NCBI RefSeq assembly: GCF_003325455.1
Contig: NZ_CP025198.1
Coordinates: forward strand, 124,001-188,000
From: Acidipropionibacterium virtanenii
Lineage (GTDB): Bacteria > Actinomycetota > Actinomycetes > Propionibacteriales > Propionibacteriaceae
DNA length: 64,000 bases
Direction: 5' to 3'
Made by a program: the position numbers and the translations under genes. Each line of letters begins with the position of its first letter. Within the stretch, counting starts at the first letter, position 1. Shown here piece after piece: positions 24,922 to 33,659 of the stretch. The notes below the pieces were generated by a model. It searched no databases and was not told the origin of the DNA. It was given only the letters and a program-made list of their open reading frames with translations.

Positions 24922-27777
24922 ATGTCCTCCTTCCTTCATGATCTGAGCGCATGGTGCTTCCGCCGCGGCAAGACGGTGATCGGCCTCTGGCTGGCCGTCC
25001 TGGTGGCGCTGGGGGCGTTGACGCTGGGGTTCAAGGGGTCCTTCGACGACTCATTCACCATCCCCGGTGCGCCCTCCCAGACCGCCATGGATCACATGAA
25101 GGCCACCTTCCCGGAGGCCGCCGACCTCATGGCGAACGTCGTCGTCACCGTCCCCGACGGGGCATCGGTCGAATCGGCGGTCAACAGGCCGAAGATCGAG
25201 CAGGGCGTCAAGAACCTCGAGAAGCTCGACTTCGTGAAGTCCGCCACGTCGCCGTGGGGGGACTACGTCGACGGCATGGTCAGCTCCGACAAGTCCGCCG
25301 CCGTCATCCAGGTCGACGTCGGCGACATGACCTCGCTGTCCTTCCCCAGCTCCGACAAGCAGGCCCTCCAGGACGCCGGCAAGAAGATCCAGGAGTCCAT
25401 GCCGGCCGGCACCACGGTGGACGTCGGAGGCCAGGCCTTCGGCGCGACGCTGCCCACCCTCGGCATCACCGAGGCCTTCGGCGTCATCGTCGCCCTGGTG
25501 GTGCTGTTCATCACCCTCGGCTCCCTCATCGCCGCCGGAATGCCGATCCTCACCGCCCTCATCGGCGTCGGCATCTCGGCATGCCTCATCCTGCTGCTCG
25601 CCAACTTCACCGACGTCAACTCCACCACCCCGATGCTGGCCGTCATGCTGGGCCTGGCCGTCGGCATCGACTACGCCCTGTTCATCCTGTCGCGGCACCG
25701 CGACCAGCTGGCCGAGGGCGTCGACCCGCAGACCTCGGCCACCAGATCCGTGGCCACTTCCGGGTCCGCGGTGATCTTCGCCGGCGCGACCGTCATCATC
25801 GCCCTGGTGGGGCTGTCGATCGCGGGCATCCCCTTCCTCACCGTGATGGGCATCTTCGCCGCCATCGGCGTGGCCCTGGCCGTGATCATCGCGCTCACCA
25901 TGCTGCCGGCCTTCATGGGTCTGATGGGGGCCCGGATGGCCCCGCGGCGACGCCGTGCCGGGAAGAGGCGGAAGAAGCCCGCCCGCGAGAGCCGCGGCGG
26001 CGTCTTCGGCTGGTGGGTGCGAGTGGTCACCAAGGTGCCGCTGCTCACCGTCCTCATCGTGGTGGTGGGGGTCGGGTCGCTGGCCATTCCGATGAAGGAC
26101 CTCCACCTCTCCCTGCCCAGCGCCGCCGAGGACGCGGCGGGCACCCCCTCGCGCGATACCTACGACACCCTCACCAAGAAATTCGGCGAGGGCTTCAACG
26201 GGCCGATCATCGTCACGGCCGACATCGTCAACTCCGACGATCCGATGGGCGTCATCAAGGGGCTGAAGAAGGACATCGAGGCCCTTCCCGGCGTCAAGCA
26301 GGTGCCCACCGCCCTGCCCAACCAGAACGCCGACACCGCGATGATCCAGGTGATCCCGACCACCGGACCCTCCGACGAGGCCACCTCGGAGCTGGTGAAC
26401 CGGCTGCGCGACCAGCAGTCGAAGTGGTCCGACGAGTACGACGTCGACACCGGCGTGACGGGACAGACCGCCATCCAGATCGACGTCTCCGACCAGCTCG
26501 GCAGCGCCCTGGTGCCCTTCGGGATCTTCGTCGTCGGCCTGTGCCTGGTGCTGCTGACCGTGGTGTTCCGCTCCATCGCGGTGCCCGTCAAGGCCGTCGT
26601 CGGCTACCTGCTGAGCGCCGGTTCGGCGCTGGGCGTCTCCCAGCTGGTGTTCAACCGAGGCATCGGGCTGAGCATCATCAACATGGACTCCGCCGTGCCG
26701 ATCATCTCCTTCATGCCGATCTGCGTGATGGGCATCCTCTTCGGCCTGGCGATGGACTACGAGGTCTTCCTCGTCTCGCGGATGCGCGAGTCCTACACCC
26801 ACGGGATGGACGCGAAGGGGGCCGTCGTCGACGGTTTCATCCATTCCGGCAAGGTGGTGACGGCGGCCGCCGTCATCATGTTCTCGGTCTTCGCCTTTTT
26901 CATCCCCGAGGGGATGAATGCGCTGCGCGAGATCGCCCTGGCGCTGGCCGTCGGCATCCTCGTGGACGCCTTCCTGGTGCGGATGACCTTCGTGCCCGCC
27001 GTGCTCACCCTGCTCGGGGACAAGGCCTGGTGGGTGCCGAAATGGCTGGATGCGCACATGCCGGTCCTCGACATCGAGGGCGAGGCCGTCGCCCGCGAGG
27101 CGAAGCTCTCCGAGTGGCCCACGGCGTCTCACACCGAGGCGGTGCATGGCGAGAAGCTGTCCGTCCACGGACTGTTCAGCGACGTCGACGCCCACGTGGA
27201 GCCGGGTGAGGTACAGGCCGTGGTCGGGCCCGCCGGGCCCGTCACCGGGCTGCTGCTGGCCCTGTCGGGGCGTCTCACCCTGGACTCCGGCACCTGCCGG
27301 TCCGCCGGTGAGCTGCTGCCCGACCGGGCCGCCAAGGTGCGCCGGCTGGTCTCCTTCGTCGACGCCGCCGAGGCCGACGGGCTGGCCGACCGGCTTCGTC
27401 AGGCGCTGCGTCCGGAGAGCCGGATGGTGGTCGTCGACCACGCCGACCGGATCGTCGAACCCGACGACCGGGCGGCCCTGACCCGCCTGTGCGAGAACGC
27501 CCGCAATCGCGCCACCACCGGTGTGCTGCTGGGCGCCCAGCGGGCCCGGCGCCTGGACTGGGCCCGCCCAGACGGATTCGGCGAACTCGTCGCCTCCGAG
27601 GCGCCGTACCAGGGAGTCCCCGCGATGGGGGAGGCCGCCCCGCAGACCGAGCCCGCGGCGTCGACCCCTGCTCCTTCGCAACCCGCTGCTCTGCACTCCG
27701 CGGCTGCGACGGCCTCGGACGAGGCGGTCGGCCCCCACCCCAGAACTGTTGACCCCTCCACCGAAGGAACGCGCTGA
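24922..27777 (+). CDS. MMPL/RND-type exporter with a degenerate ABC-ATPase-like C-terminal domain
   Basis: 951 residues. Two MMPL halves, each a single helix, a large external loop, then a helix bundle (first at about 175-345, second at about 525-715); VGIDYALFILSRHRDQ and FGLAMDYEVFLVSRMRE are the paired signatures with proton-relay Asp. After the last helix about 170 residues resemble an ABC ATPase that has lost its active site: VEPGEVQAVVGPAGPVTGLL (P-loop remnant at 769-776 without the Lys/Ser) and RMVVVDHAD at about 834 as Walker B. It likely exports lipids or drugs using the proton gradient. Stop overlaps the start of the YhgE gene by one base. Confidence 0.9.
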   Translation: MSSFLHDLSAWCFRRGKTVIGLWLAVLVALGALTLGFKGSFDDSFTIPGAPSQTAMDHMKATFPEAADLMANVVVTVPDGASVESAVNRPKIEQGVKNLEKLDFVKSATSPWGDYVDGMVSSDKSAAVIQVDVGDMTSLSFPSSDKQALQDAGKKIQESMPAGTTVDVGGQAFGATLPTLGITEAFGVIVALVVLFITLGSLIAAGMPILTALIGVGISACLILLLANFTDVNSTTPMLAVMLGLAVGIDYALFILSRHRDQLAEGVDPQTSATRSVATSGSAVIFAGATVIIALVGLSIAGIPFLTVMGIFAAIGVALAVIIALTMLPAFMGLMGARMAPRRRRAGKRRKKPARESRGGVFGWWVRVVTKVPLLTVLIVVVGVGSLAIPMKDLHLSLPSAAEDAAGTPSRDTYDTLTKKFGEGFNGPIIVTADIVNSDDPMGVIKGLKKDIEALPGVKQVPTALPNQNADTAMIQVIPTTGPSDEATSELVNRLRDQQSKWSDEYDVDTGVTGQTAIQIDVSDQLGSALVPFGIFVVGLCLVLLTVVFRSIAVPVKAVVGYLLSAGSALGVSQLVFNRGIGLSIINMDSAVPIISFMPICVMGILFGLAMDYEVFLVSRMRESYTHGMDAKGAVVDGFIHSGKVVTAAAVIMFSVFAFFIPEGMNALREIALALAVGILVDAFLVRMTFVPAVLTLLGDKAWWVPKWLDAHMPVLDIEGEAVAREAKLSEWPTASHTEAVHGEKLSVHGLFSDVDAHVEPGEVQAVVGPAGPVTGLLLALSGRLTLDSGTCRSAGELLPDRAAKVRRLVSFVDAAEADGLADRLRQALRPESRMVVVDHADRIVEPDDRAALTRLCENARNRATTGVLLGAQRARRLDWARPDGFGELVASEAPYQGVPAMGEAAPQTEPAASTPAPSQPAALHSAAATASDEAVGPHPRTVDPSTEGTR

Positions 27778-30203
27778 TGTCCCGCTTCACAATGCCGCGC
27801 GCCGAGCGGTCGCACTCGACCATCACCCTGAGCATCCCCTCGGTGATCGCTCTCATCCTGGTGCCGCTGCTGGTGGCCGCCGGGCTGATCGGAACCACCT
27901 GGAAGATGACCGACCGGCTCGGGCAGGTGAAGGCCGCCATCGTCAACGAGGACGCCGGGGTCAAGCTCAACGGGCAGCAGGTGCCGCTGGGCCGCCAGCT
28001 GTCGGGCGGGCTCATCAAGTCCGACACGCAGACCACCGACGGGCGCACCATCTCCTGGGAGCTGTCGGATTCCGACAAGGCCTCCGACGGATTGAAGAGC
28101 GGCGAGTACGCGGCCGTGGTCACCATCCCGAAGGACTTCTCCAAGGACGCGACGTCGTACTCGGCGAACAAGGCCGACAAGGCGAATTCGGCGGTGATCA
28201 ATGTGAGGACGTCGGATTCCGCCCCGGTGACCGACACCACGATCGCCACGATGACCGCTCAGGCCGCGGAGCGGGAGACCAACAAGACCCTCAACAGCCA
28301 GTATCTCGACAACATCTACATCGGCTTCAACAAGTCGGCGAACTCGATGGTGTCGCTGGCGAAGGGGGCCAAACAGCTCGACAACGGTGCGGCGAGCCTC
28401 AACAGCGGGATCAAGCAGTCCACCAACGGCGCCAAGCAGCTGAACACCGGCATGGGCCAGCTCGACAAGGGAGGTTCTCAGCTGGCCACCAGCGGGAACC
28501 AGATGGTCGTCGGGGTGAAGCAGCTCGCCACCGGGATCAACGCGCTGGACGTCAATGGCCAGAAGCTGAGCAAGAGCGGCAAGCAGCTGAGCAGCGGGGT
28601 CTCCCAGCTGTCGACCGGGATGACGCAACTCGGCACCAGCGGCGACAAGCTGGCCTCCAGCGGTAAGCAGTTGAACAGCGGCGTGTCGCAGCTGTCGACC
28701 GGGCTGAACAAGCTGGACAAGCAGCTTCAGAGCTCATCCTCCGGTTCCGGATCGGACATGGACCTCAGCGGACTTCAGAAGCTGAAGACGGGCGCAGACG
28801 GCGTGGCCCAGGGAACCCAGGGCGTGTATGCCGGTCTGCAGACGTACCAGAAGAACATGGCAGCTCTTCCGGATACTCAGGTGCAGCAGATCGTCCAGCA
28901 GACCTGCAAGCAGGCGCCCGCGGAATGCGCCACGCCGGAGCAGCAGAGGGCCGTCGGCGTCGGCGTGAAGGCTGGTGCCGCCGCAGCGGCCCAGGGACTC
29001 GAACAGAAGGACCCGGATTCGGGTGTGTCGTTGATGGATGCGGCGAAGCAGACGAATACGGGTGCCCAGGCGTATGCGAAAGCCGTGGGCCAGGCCGTCG
29101 ATGCGCTCACCAAGCAGCTGAAGCAGCTTCCCGAACAGATGAAGCAGCTCCAGAGCGGGGTTCATCAGGTGGCCGGGGCGTCATCGCAGCTGTCGAGCGG
29201 GGTGTCCAAGTACACCAACGGAGTCTCCCAGTACACCAACGGCGTGTCCCAGGTGGCCAGACAGGTGCCGCAGCTGAGCAGCGGCGTCTCCCAGTACACC
29301 AACGGGGTGTCGCAGTACACCGCCGGCGTCCACACCCTCAACACTCAGATGCCCACCCTGACCTCCGGGATCTCCCAGTACGTCTCCGGGGTCGGGACCT
29401 TCGCCGACGGCGTCCACCAGAGCGCCACCGGCGTCGACAAGTTCTACGACGGGCAGGTGAAGCTGTCCCAGGGCGCCTCGAAGTACGCGAAGGGCGTCAA
29501 CACCTTCTCCACCGAGCTCCAGAAGGGCTCCAAGCAGGTGCCGACCTACTCGGCGGCCGACCGGGAGAAGCTCTCCGACGTCGTCTCCACCCCGGTGAAT
29601 GCGGACACCAACCCGATGGGCACCTCCGCCTGGGTGGTCGGGCTCATCGTCATCCTCGGCCTGTGGCTCGGCGCCCTGGCCATGTGGCTGGTGGCCCGCA
29701 CCGTGCCGTCGCGGGTGCTGACCTCCTCGAAGTCCTCACTCTCCCTGCTGTGGACCTCGATGTCGACCGGCGCCCTGGTCACCGGTATCAGCGCCCTGGG
29801 ACTCACCGTGATCGCCGCTCTCGCCACCGACCTGTCGGTGGGCCGCGGCATCGGCCTGTTCGGCATGCTGCTGCTGGTCGGAGCCATGTGCATGCTGGTC
29901 AACCACGCCCTGGCGGCCTGGCTGCACGCCGGGGGACGGTTCATCTCGCTGCTCTTCTTCATCGTGGCAGCGGCCGTCGGACTGGTGAGCGCCGTACCGA
30001 AGCCGATCAGTACGGTGCACAGCATCTCGCCGTTGAAACCCGCCATGGAGGGGGTCACCGCGATCCTGTCCGGCAGCTCGCCCACCTTCGGATCTTTCGT
30101 CACCATCCTCCTGTGGCTGGTGATCGGCGGGGTGGCGAGCCTGCTGGCGGTCAACAGGGCCAGACGCACCAGTGCTGCGAAGGTGGTGGGCCAGGTCGCC
30201 TGA
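27777..30203 (+). CDS. YhgE/Pip-family membrane protein
   Basis: 808 residues. One N-terminal membrane helix (about 24-46), a long extracellular region of roughly 570 residues built of repeats of the form GxxQLxxG / SGVSQYTNGVSQ, likely helical or coiled coil, and a C-terminal bundle of about five to six helices from about 618. This is the YhgE/Pip (phage infection protein, EsaA-like) family. Gene overlap with the MMPL exporter implies they form one export machine. The repeat region is made of near-identical short repeats at DNA level (28.4-28.7 and 29.2-29.3 kb) and may vary by recombination. Confidence 0.9.
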   Translation: MSRFTMPRAERSHSTITLSIPSVIALILVPLLVAAGLIGTTWKMTDRLGQVKAAIVNEDAGVKLNGQQVPLGRQLSGGLIKSDTQTTDGRTISWELSDSDKASDGLKSGEYAAVVTIPKDFSKDATSYSANKADKANSAVINVRTSDSAPVTDTTIATMTAQAAERETNKTLNSQYLDNIYIGFNKSANSMVSLAKGAKQLDNGAASLNSGIKQSTNGAKQLNTGMGQLDKGGSQLATSGNQMVVGVKQLATGINALDVNGQKLSKSGKQLSSGVSQLSTGMTQLGTSGDKLASSGKQLNSGVSQLSTGLNKLDKQLQSSSSGSGSDMDLSGLQKLKTGADGVAQGTQGVYAGLQTYQKNMAALPDTQVQQIVQQTCKQAPAECATPEQQRAVGVGVKAGAAAAAQGLEQKDPDSGVSLMDAAKQTNTGAQAYAKAVGQAVDALTKQLKQLPEQMKQLQSGVHQVAGASSQLSSGVSKYTNGVSQYTNGVSQVARQVPQLSSGVSQYTNGVSQYTAGVHTLNTQMPTLTSGISQYVSGVGTFADGVHQSATGVDKFYDGQVKLSQGASKYAKGVNTFSTELQKGSKQVPTYSAADREKLSDVVSTPVNADTNPMGTSAWVVGLIVILGLWLGALAMWLVARTVPSRVLTSSKSSLSLLWTSMSTGALVTGISALGLTVIAALATDLSVGRGIGLFGMLLLVGAMCMLVNHALAAWLHAGGRFISLLFFIVAAAVGLVSAVPKPISTVHSISPLKPAMEGVTAILSGSSPTFGSFVTILLWLVIGGVASLLAVNRARRTSAAKVVGQVA

Positions 30204-30270
30204 TACCAGGGTGTGCTTGTCCAGTGGGAGTTCTCGCTGAGATGGGCTGAGCCGGGCTGGGCAGTGGCTC

Positions 30271-30340
30271 CTGGAAACGGCCACAGGACGGCCGCCGTGT
30301 GGATATTCCATGCGGCGGCCGTCCTGTGGCCGTTCTCAGG
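30271..30340. repeat. Intergenic palindrome G
   Basis: 21-bp perfect arms (30276-30296 and 30314-30334; core GGCCACAGGACGGCC) extend outward to about 27 bp with two mismatches. The inner spacer has TGGATATTCCA. It lies between convergent genes (YhgE and SDR) and could form a two-way terminator, but lacks T-runs. Confidence 0.85.
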
Positions 30341-30358
30341 GGCGTATGGCCGAACTCG

Positions 30359-30967
30359 TCAGCGCTCGGCCACGGTGAACCGGGCCTCGCGGTGGGCCGG
30401 CTTCTCGAGCTCGTCGAGGATGGCGACGGCGAAGGTGCCATTGCTCACATACTCCCCGGCGGGGGAGTCGTCGGCGACCTGGTAGCTCTCGGCCGCATCT
30501 CCGGGGGCGATGGTGGGGGCCGGGGAGATCATCGTCCAGTCCAGGCCCTTCGAGGCGCGGTAGTCGTCCAGCACCTGGGCGAAGGCCGTGGGCTCCGCCT
30601 TGAACTCGGGCGGGAAGTCCGGGGTGTCCTTGAGCTGGATGCCGCCGACGATGAGAGATCCGGCGCCGCCGACCACGAAGATCCGCTTGGTCGGGGCGGC
30701 CGCGATGATGGCCTTGTGGGCGTCGATGACCGGCTGCGGGGAGCCCCCGGTGCGGTCGGTCGGGACCGCGATGACGGTGGCGTCGGAGGAGTTGATGAGG
30801 CCGACGATGGTGTCGGTGTCGGTGAGATCGGCGGTGACCGACTTCACCGCGCCCTCGACCTCCTTGCCCGAGCGGGTGACCGCCGTCACCTGGTGGCCGC
30901 GCTTCACGGCCTCGGCGACGACCTTCGAACCGACCATGCCGGTGGCTCCGACGACGGTGATGTTCAT
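30359..30967 (-). CDS. NAD(P)-binding SDR/NmrA-like oxidoreductase
   Basis: 202 residues beginning MNITVVGATGMVGSKVVAEA: the GxxGxxG nucleotide motif of atypical short-chain dehydrogenases (YwnB/NmrA group). There is no clear YxxxK pair, so it may act as a redox sensor or flavin/quinone reductase rather than a classic SDR. Strong ribosome site GAGAGGAGA before ATG 30967. It is divergent from an HxlR regulator; this pairing is common and suggests redox- or quinone-responsive control. Confidence 0.85.
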   Translation of the reverse strand: MNITVVGATGMVGSKVVAEAVKRGHQVTAVTRSGKEVEGAVKSVTADLTDTDTIVGLINSSDATVIAVPTDRTGGSPQPVIDAHKAIIAAAPTKRIFVVGGAGSLIVGGIQLKDTPDFPPEFKAEPTAFAQVLDDYRASKGLDWTMISPAPTIAPGDAAESYQVADDSPAGEYVSNGTFAVAILDELEKPAHREARFTVAER

Positions 30968-31017
30968 GGGTTCTCCTCTCTGTGCGGTGCGCCCTAGGAC
31001 GCCCCGTGACGACTGCA

Positions 31018-31070
31018 TGATGACCAACTGGGAACAATGGTATACTCTGGAAACCAAGTACCTCAAGGTA
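31018..31070. promoter_or_regulatory. Overlapping divergent promoters, SDR / HxlR
   Basis: TATACT (31041-31046, plus strand) overlaps TATACC of a minus-strand promoter whose -35 TTGAGG lies 16 bases away, so the two promoters share their -10 region. AAGTACCTCAAGGTAACC next to it is an imperfect inverted repeat and a possible HxlR site. Confidence 0.5.
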
Positions 31071-31117
31071 ACCGCGCAGATTTCTGGAATCGCTCTTCTC
31101 GGATTGGATGTCGCCCC

Positions 31118-31483
31118 ATGAACCCCGCCCCGGCCTTCGACGTGATGGATCCGGCGTGCCCGTCCAGGACCGTGCTGCGCCATCTCACCGACCGGTGGAC
31201 CCCGCTCATCGTCACCGTGCTGTCCGACGGGTCGCGGCGGTTCGGGCAGCTGCGCGACGAGGTGGGCGGGGTCACCGCGAAGGTGCTCACCCAGACCCTG
31301 CGATCGATGGAGCGCGACGGCCTGGTCACCCGTTCGGTCACGGCCTCGGTGCCCGCCCGGGTGGACTACGAGCTCACCGACCTGGGCCGGTCTCTCATCG
31401 CGCCCATCCAGGCCCTGAGGGGCTGGGCCGAGGCCCACGCGGGCCAGGTGCTCGACGCTCGTGCGAGCTGGGGCGAGGGCTGA
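31118..31483 (+). CDS. HxlR-family transcription regulator
   Basis: 121 residues, a single winged-helix domain: CPSRTVLRHLTDRWTPLIVTVL at the N-terminus with the conserved Cys used for sensing in several HxlR proteins, then RFGQLRDEVGGVTAKVLTQTLRSMERDGLVTR as the recognition part. ATG 31118; a ribosome site is not obvious. Likely controls the divergent SDR gene and itself. Confidence 0.9.
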   Translation: MNPAPAFDVMDPACPSRTVLRHLTDRWTPLIVTVLSDGSRRFGQLRDEVGGVTAKVLTQTLRSMERDGLVTRSVTASVPARVDYELTDLGRSLIAPIQALRGWAEAHAGQVLDARASWGEG

Positions 31484-31550
31484 ACCCCGGACCCGCAGGG
31501 GTTCGCAGGCCGAAGTCGGTCTGTCGGGGCAACGTCAGGAGCCGGGGAAC

Positions 31551-32270
31551 TCAGCCCGCCAGGTACCTCTGAGCGTCCAGGCCCGCCCGGTAGCCCGAGC
31601 CGGCCGCGACCACGGCCTGCTGATGGTCGGGATCGGCCAGGTCCCCGCAGGCGAAGACGCCGGCCAGACTGGTCGTGGTGCTCGGCGGCTCGCACACGAC
31701 GTAACCCAACTCATCGAGCCGGACCTGTCCCGCCACCAGTTCCGCGCGCGGGGCGTGGTCGACCGTCTGCACCAGCCCACCCGACTCCACCACCCGGTAG
31801 CCGCACCCCATGGCGAGAATCACGGCACGGCAACGATGCGTCTTCTCTTCGCGGATCTCCTTGACGCGCCCTTCCAGCATCGTCGAGACCGCCTCGGCGT
31901 CACGGAACCGCGCACCGACGCGTTCGGCCTGGCGTCGCATCCGCTCCCAAGCCTGTGACGCCGTGATCGGCTCCTCGATCGCCGGCAGGTAATCGATCTC
32001 GTGGCTTCCCAGCAGGACCTCGTCGGGGTCGGTCGCCCGGGCCAGCACCAGGGTGGACAGCCCTGCCCGGGCGGTGAAGGTCGCGGCGGCGCAGCCCGCC
32101 GGGCCCGCACCGATCACGATGACGTCATAGATCCCGTCCTCGGGCTCCGGGTGAGGCGACGGCTTCGCATCGGGTTGGCGCCCCGGGTCCGCCGAGACCG
32201 CCCCCGGCGCCAGGCTTATCCGCCCCAGTCCCGGGGCGGGCATGACGAGGGGTCGAGTCGGAATCGTCAT
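31551..32270 (-). CDS. Thioredoxin-reductase-like FAD protein lacking the NADPH/CxxC domain
   Basis: 239 residues from ATG 32270 (AGGAG six bases upstream). The FAD half is good: DVIVIGAGPAGCAAATFTARAG and the C-terminal TTTSLAGVFACGDLADPDHQQAVVAAGSGYRAGLDAQRYL, as in TrxB. But between VILAMGCGYRVV and VQTVDHAPRAEL the roughly 110-residue NADPH-binding domain with its redox CxxC is absent, in frame. So it cannot be a classical thioredoxin reductase; it may be a flavin-binding relic or have a new donor. An extra N-terminal ~45 residues are Pro-rich. Confidence 0.8.
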   Translation of the reverse strand: MTIPTRPLVMPAPGLGRISLAPGAVSADPGRQPDAKPSPHPEPEDGIYDVIVIGAGPAGCAAATFTARAGLSTLVLARATDPDEVLLGSHEIDYLPAIEEPITASQAWERMRRQAERVGARFRDAEAVSTMLEGRVKEIREEKTHRCRAVILAMGCGYRVVESGGLVQTVDHAPRAELVAGQVRLDELGYVVCEPPSTTTSLAGVFACGDLADPDHQQAVVAAGSGYRAGLDAQRYLAG

Positions 32271-32465
32271 CGGAACTCCTGGCGGGGGTGACGATGCGCG
32301 GGCGCCGTCGGGGCCGCGCACGGGACGGGGCGCCTTCGGCGCCGCTCCCAGCGTATGCGCCCGCTGTGGATCCGGGGCCTCGCCGGGCTCCATCGAGTCG
32401 AGAGACCTGCGGCGCTCTCGCGGATCACCGGGCGCGACGGCCCGTCTACTCGATAGCCTCCTGTC

Positions 32466-33581
32466 ATGGACTCCACCGTCGACAGCCTGTGCGCACCGTC
32501 CCGTACCCGGCGTCCGCGGTGGCGTGCCGCCGCGGCCGTCCTCCTGGCGCCGCTCCTGCTGGTGCTCTCGGCCTGCGGCAATGCGGAGATGGCCGTCACC
32601 ATCAAATCGGCAGACGAGGTCACGATCGTCACCGATTTCTCCATGAAGAGCTCGGAGACGGCGGGCCTCATCACCAAGGACGACCTGTGCGACTCCCTCG
32701 ATGATGCGAAGTACTACACCGCGGTGACCACCGAGAGCTATCAGCGCGACGGGATGATCGGCTGCCGGGCCACTGCGACGTCGACCCTGCAGAAGCTGGA
32801 TGACGAGGGCATCGTGGTGCGCGACGGGGACAAGGTGACGGTGAAATTCACCACCTCATCGGTGAGCTCGCCGACCGGCTCCACGGACTCACTGGACTCC
32901 ATGAAGCTGTCGGTGACCTTCCCCGGCAAGGTGCTCAGCCACACCGGCACCGGCGTCGTCAAAGACTCCACAGTCACCTGGAGCGACCCGAGCGACCTGT
33001 CGTCCAGCGGAGGCATCTCGGCCACCGGCACTCTGGCCGAGGGGTTCGGCGGCCTGGCCTGGTGGATCTGGGCGATCATCGGGGTGAGTGCCGCCGCGAT
33101 CATCGGGGCGGTGATCGGAGTGGTCATCGGCCGACGCCGTCGCGCCAGGGCGACTGCGGCCGCCGCAGCCGGCCAGCAGCAATGGGCCGGAGCCGACCAG
33201 TACGGTCAGTACACATACGGGCAGCAGCCGCCTCAGCAGTACGGCGAACAGCCGCAGTATCCGCCTCAGCAGTACGGGCAGGAGCCGCAGCAGGGCCCGC
33301 AGGGGACGCAATACCTGGAGTCGCCGCAGCAGTACTATCCGCAGCCCCCGGCGCAGGATCAGGAGCAGTTCTTCCAGCCGCCCGCCTCGGACAACCGGCC
33401 TCCGGGCGGGTATCAGCAGGGCGGGAGCGGGCAGCCGTGGGGTGTCCCCGACCAGGATCCGGCGACCCGCCCGATGGACTGGCAGGATGTGCAGAGCACT
33501 GAGGCCTTTTCGGACCGTAAGGCACCATGGGAGACGCCGGGATGGGAAGACCCCGGCGGGCAAGGACGTTCGCACCAGTAG
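32466..33581 (+). CDS. LppM-like lipoprotein with membrane anchor and Q/P-rich tail
   Basis: 371 residues. A lipoprotein signal (LLVLSACGN, lipobox Cys near residue 38) is followed by a LppM-type beta domain of about 160 residues (EMAVTIKSADEVTIVTDFSM...), a membrane helix (WWIWAIIGVSAAAIIGAVIGVVIG, about 198-222), a short Arg/Lys/Ala stretch, and a cytosolic low-complexity tail of Gln/Tyr/Pro repeats (QQPPQQYGEQPQYPPQQYG). LppM of mycobacteria is a surface lipoprotein with a similar fold. Just upstream of the HtrA protease, same strand, 78 bases apart. Confidence 0.8.
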   Translation: MDSTVDSLCAPSRTRRPRWRAAAAVLLAPLLLVLSACGNAEMAVTIKSADEVTIVTDFSMKSSETAGLITKDDLCDSLDDAKYYTAVTTESYQRDGMIGCRATATSTLQKLDDEGIVVRDGDKVTVKFTTSSVSSPTGSTDSLDSMKLSVTFPGKVLSHTGTGVVKDSTVTWSDPSDLSSSGGISATGTLAEGFGGLAWWIWAIIGVSAAAIIGAVIGVVIGRRRRARATAAAAAGQQQWAGADQYGQYTYGQQPPQQYGEQPQYPPQQYGQEPQQGPQGTQYLESPQQYYPQPPAQDQEQFFQPPASDNRPPGGYQQGGSGQPWGVPDQDPATRPMDWQDVQSTEAFSDRKAPWETPGWEDPGGQGRSHQ

Positions 33582-33659
33582 GTGAGCCGCGGAGAATTCA
33601 CAGTCGCGCTCCCAGTGATCCACAGGACACAGATATGCCGAGGAGAGACGATCACGCCC

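Noticed and set aside
25051-27738. 895-codon ORF opposite the MMPL gene
   Set aside because: His/Asp/Gly-rich shadow without motifs; the plus-strand MMPL signatures are clear.
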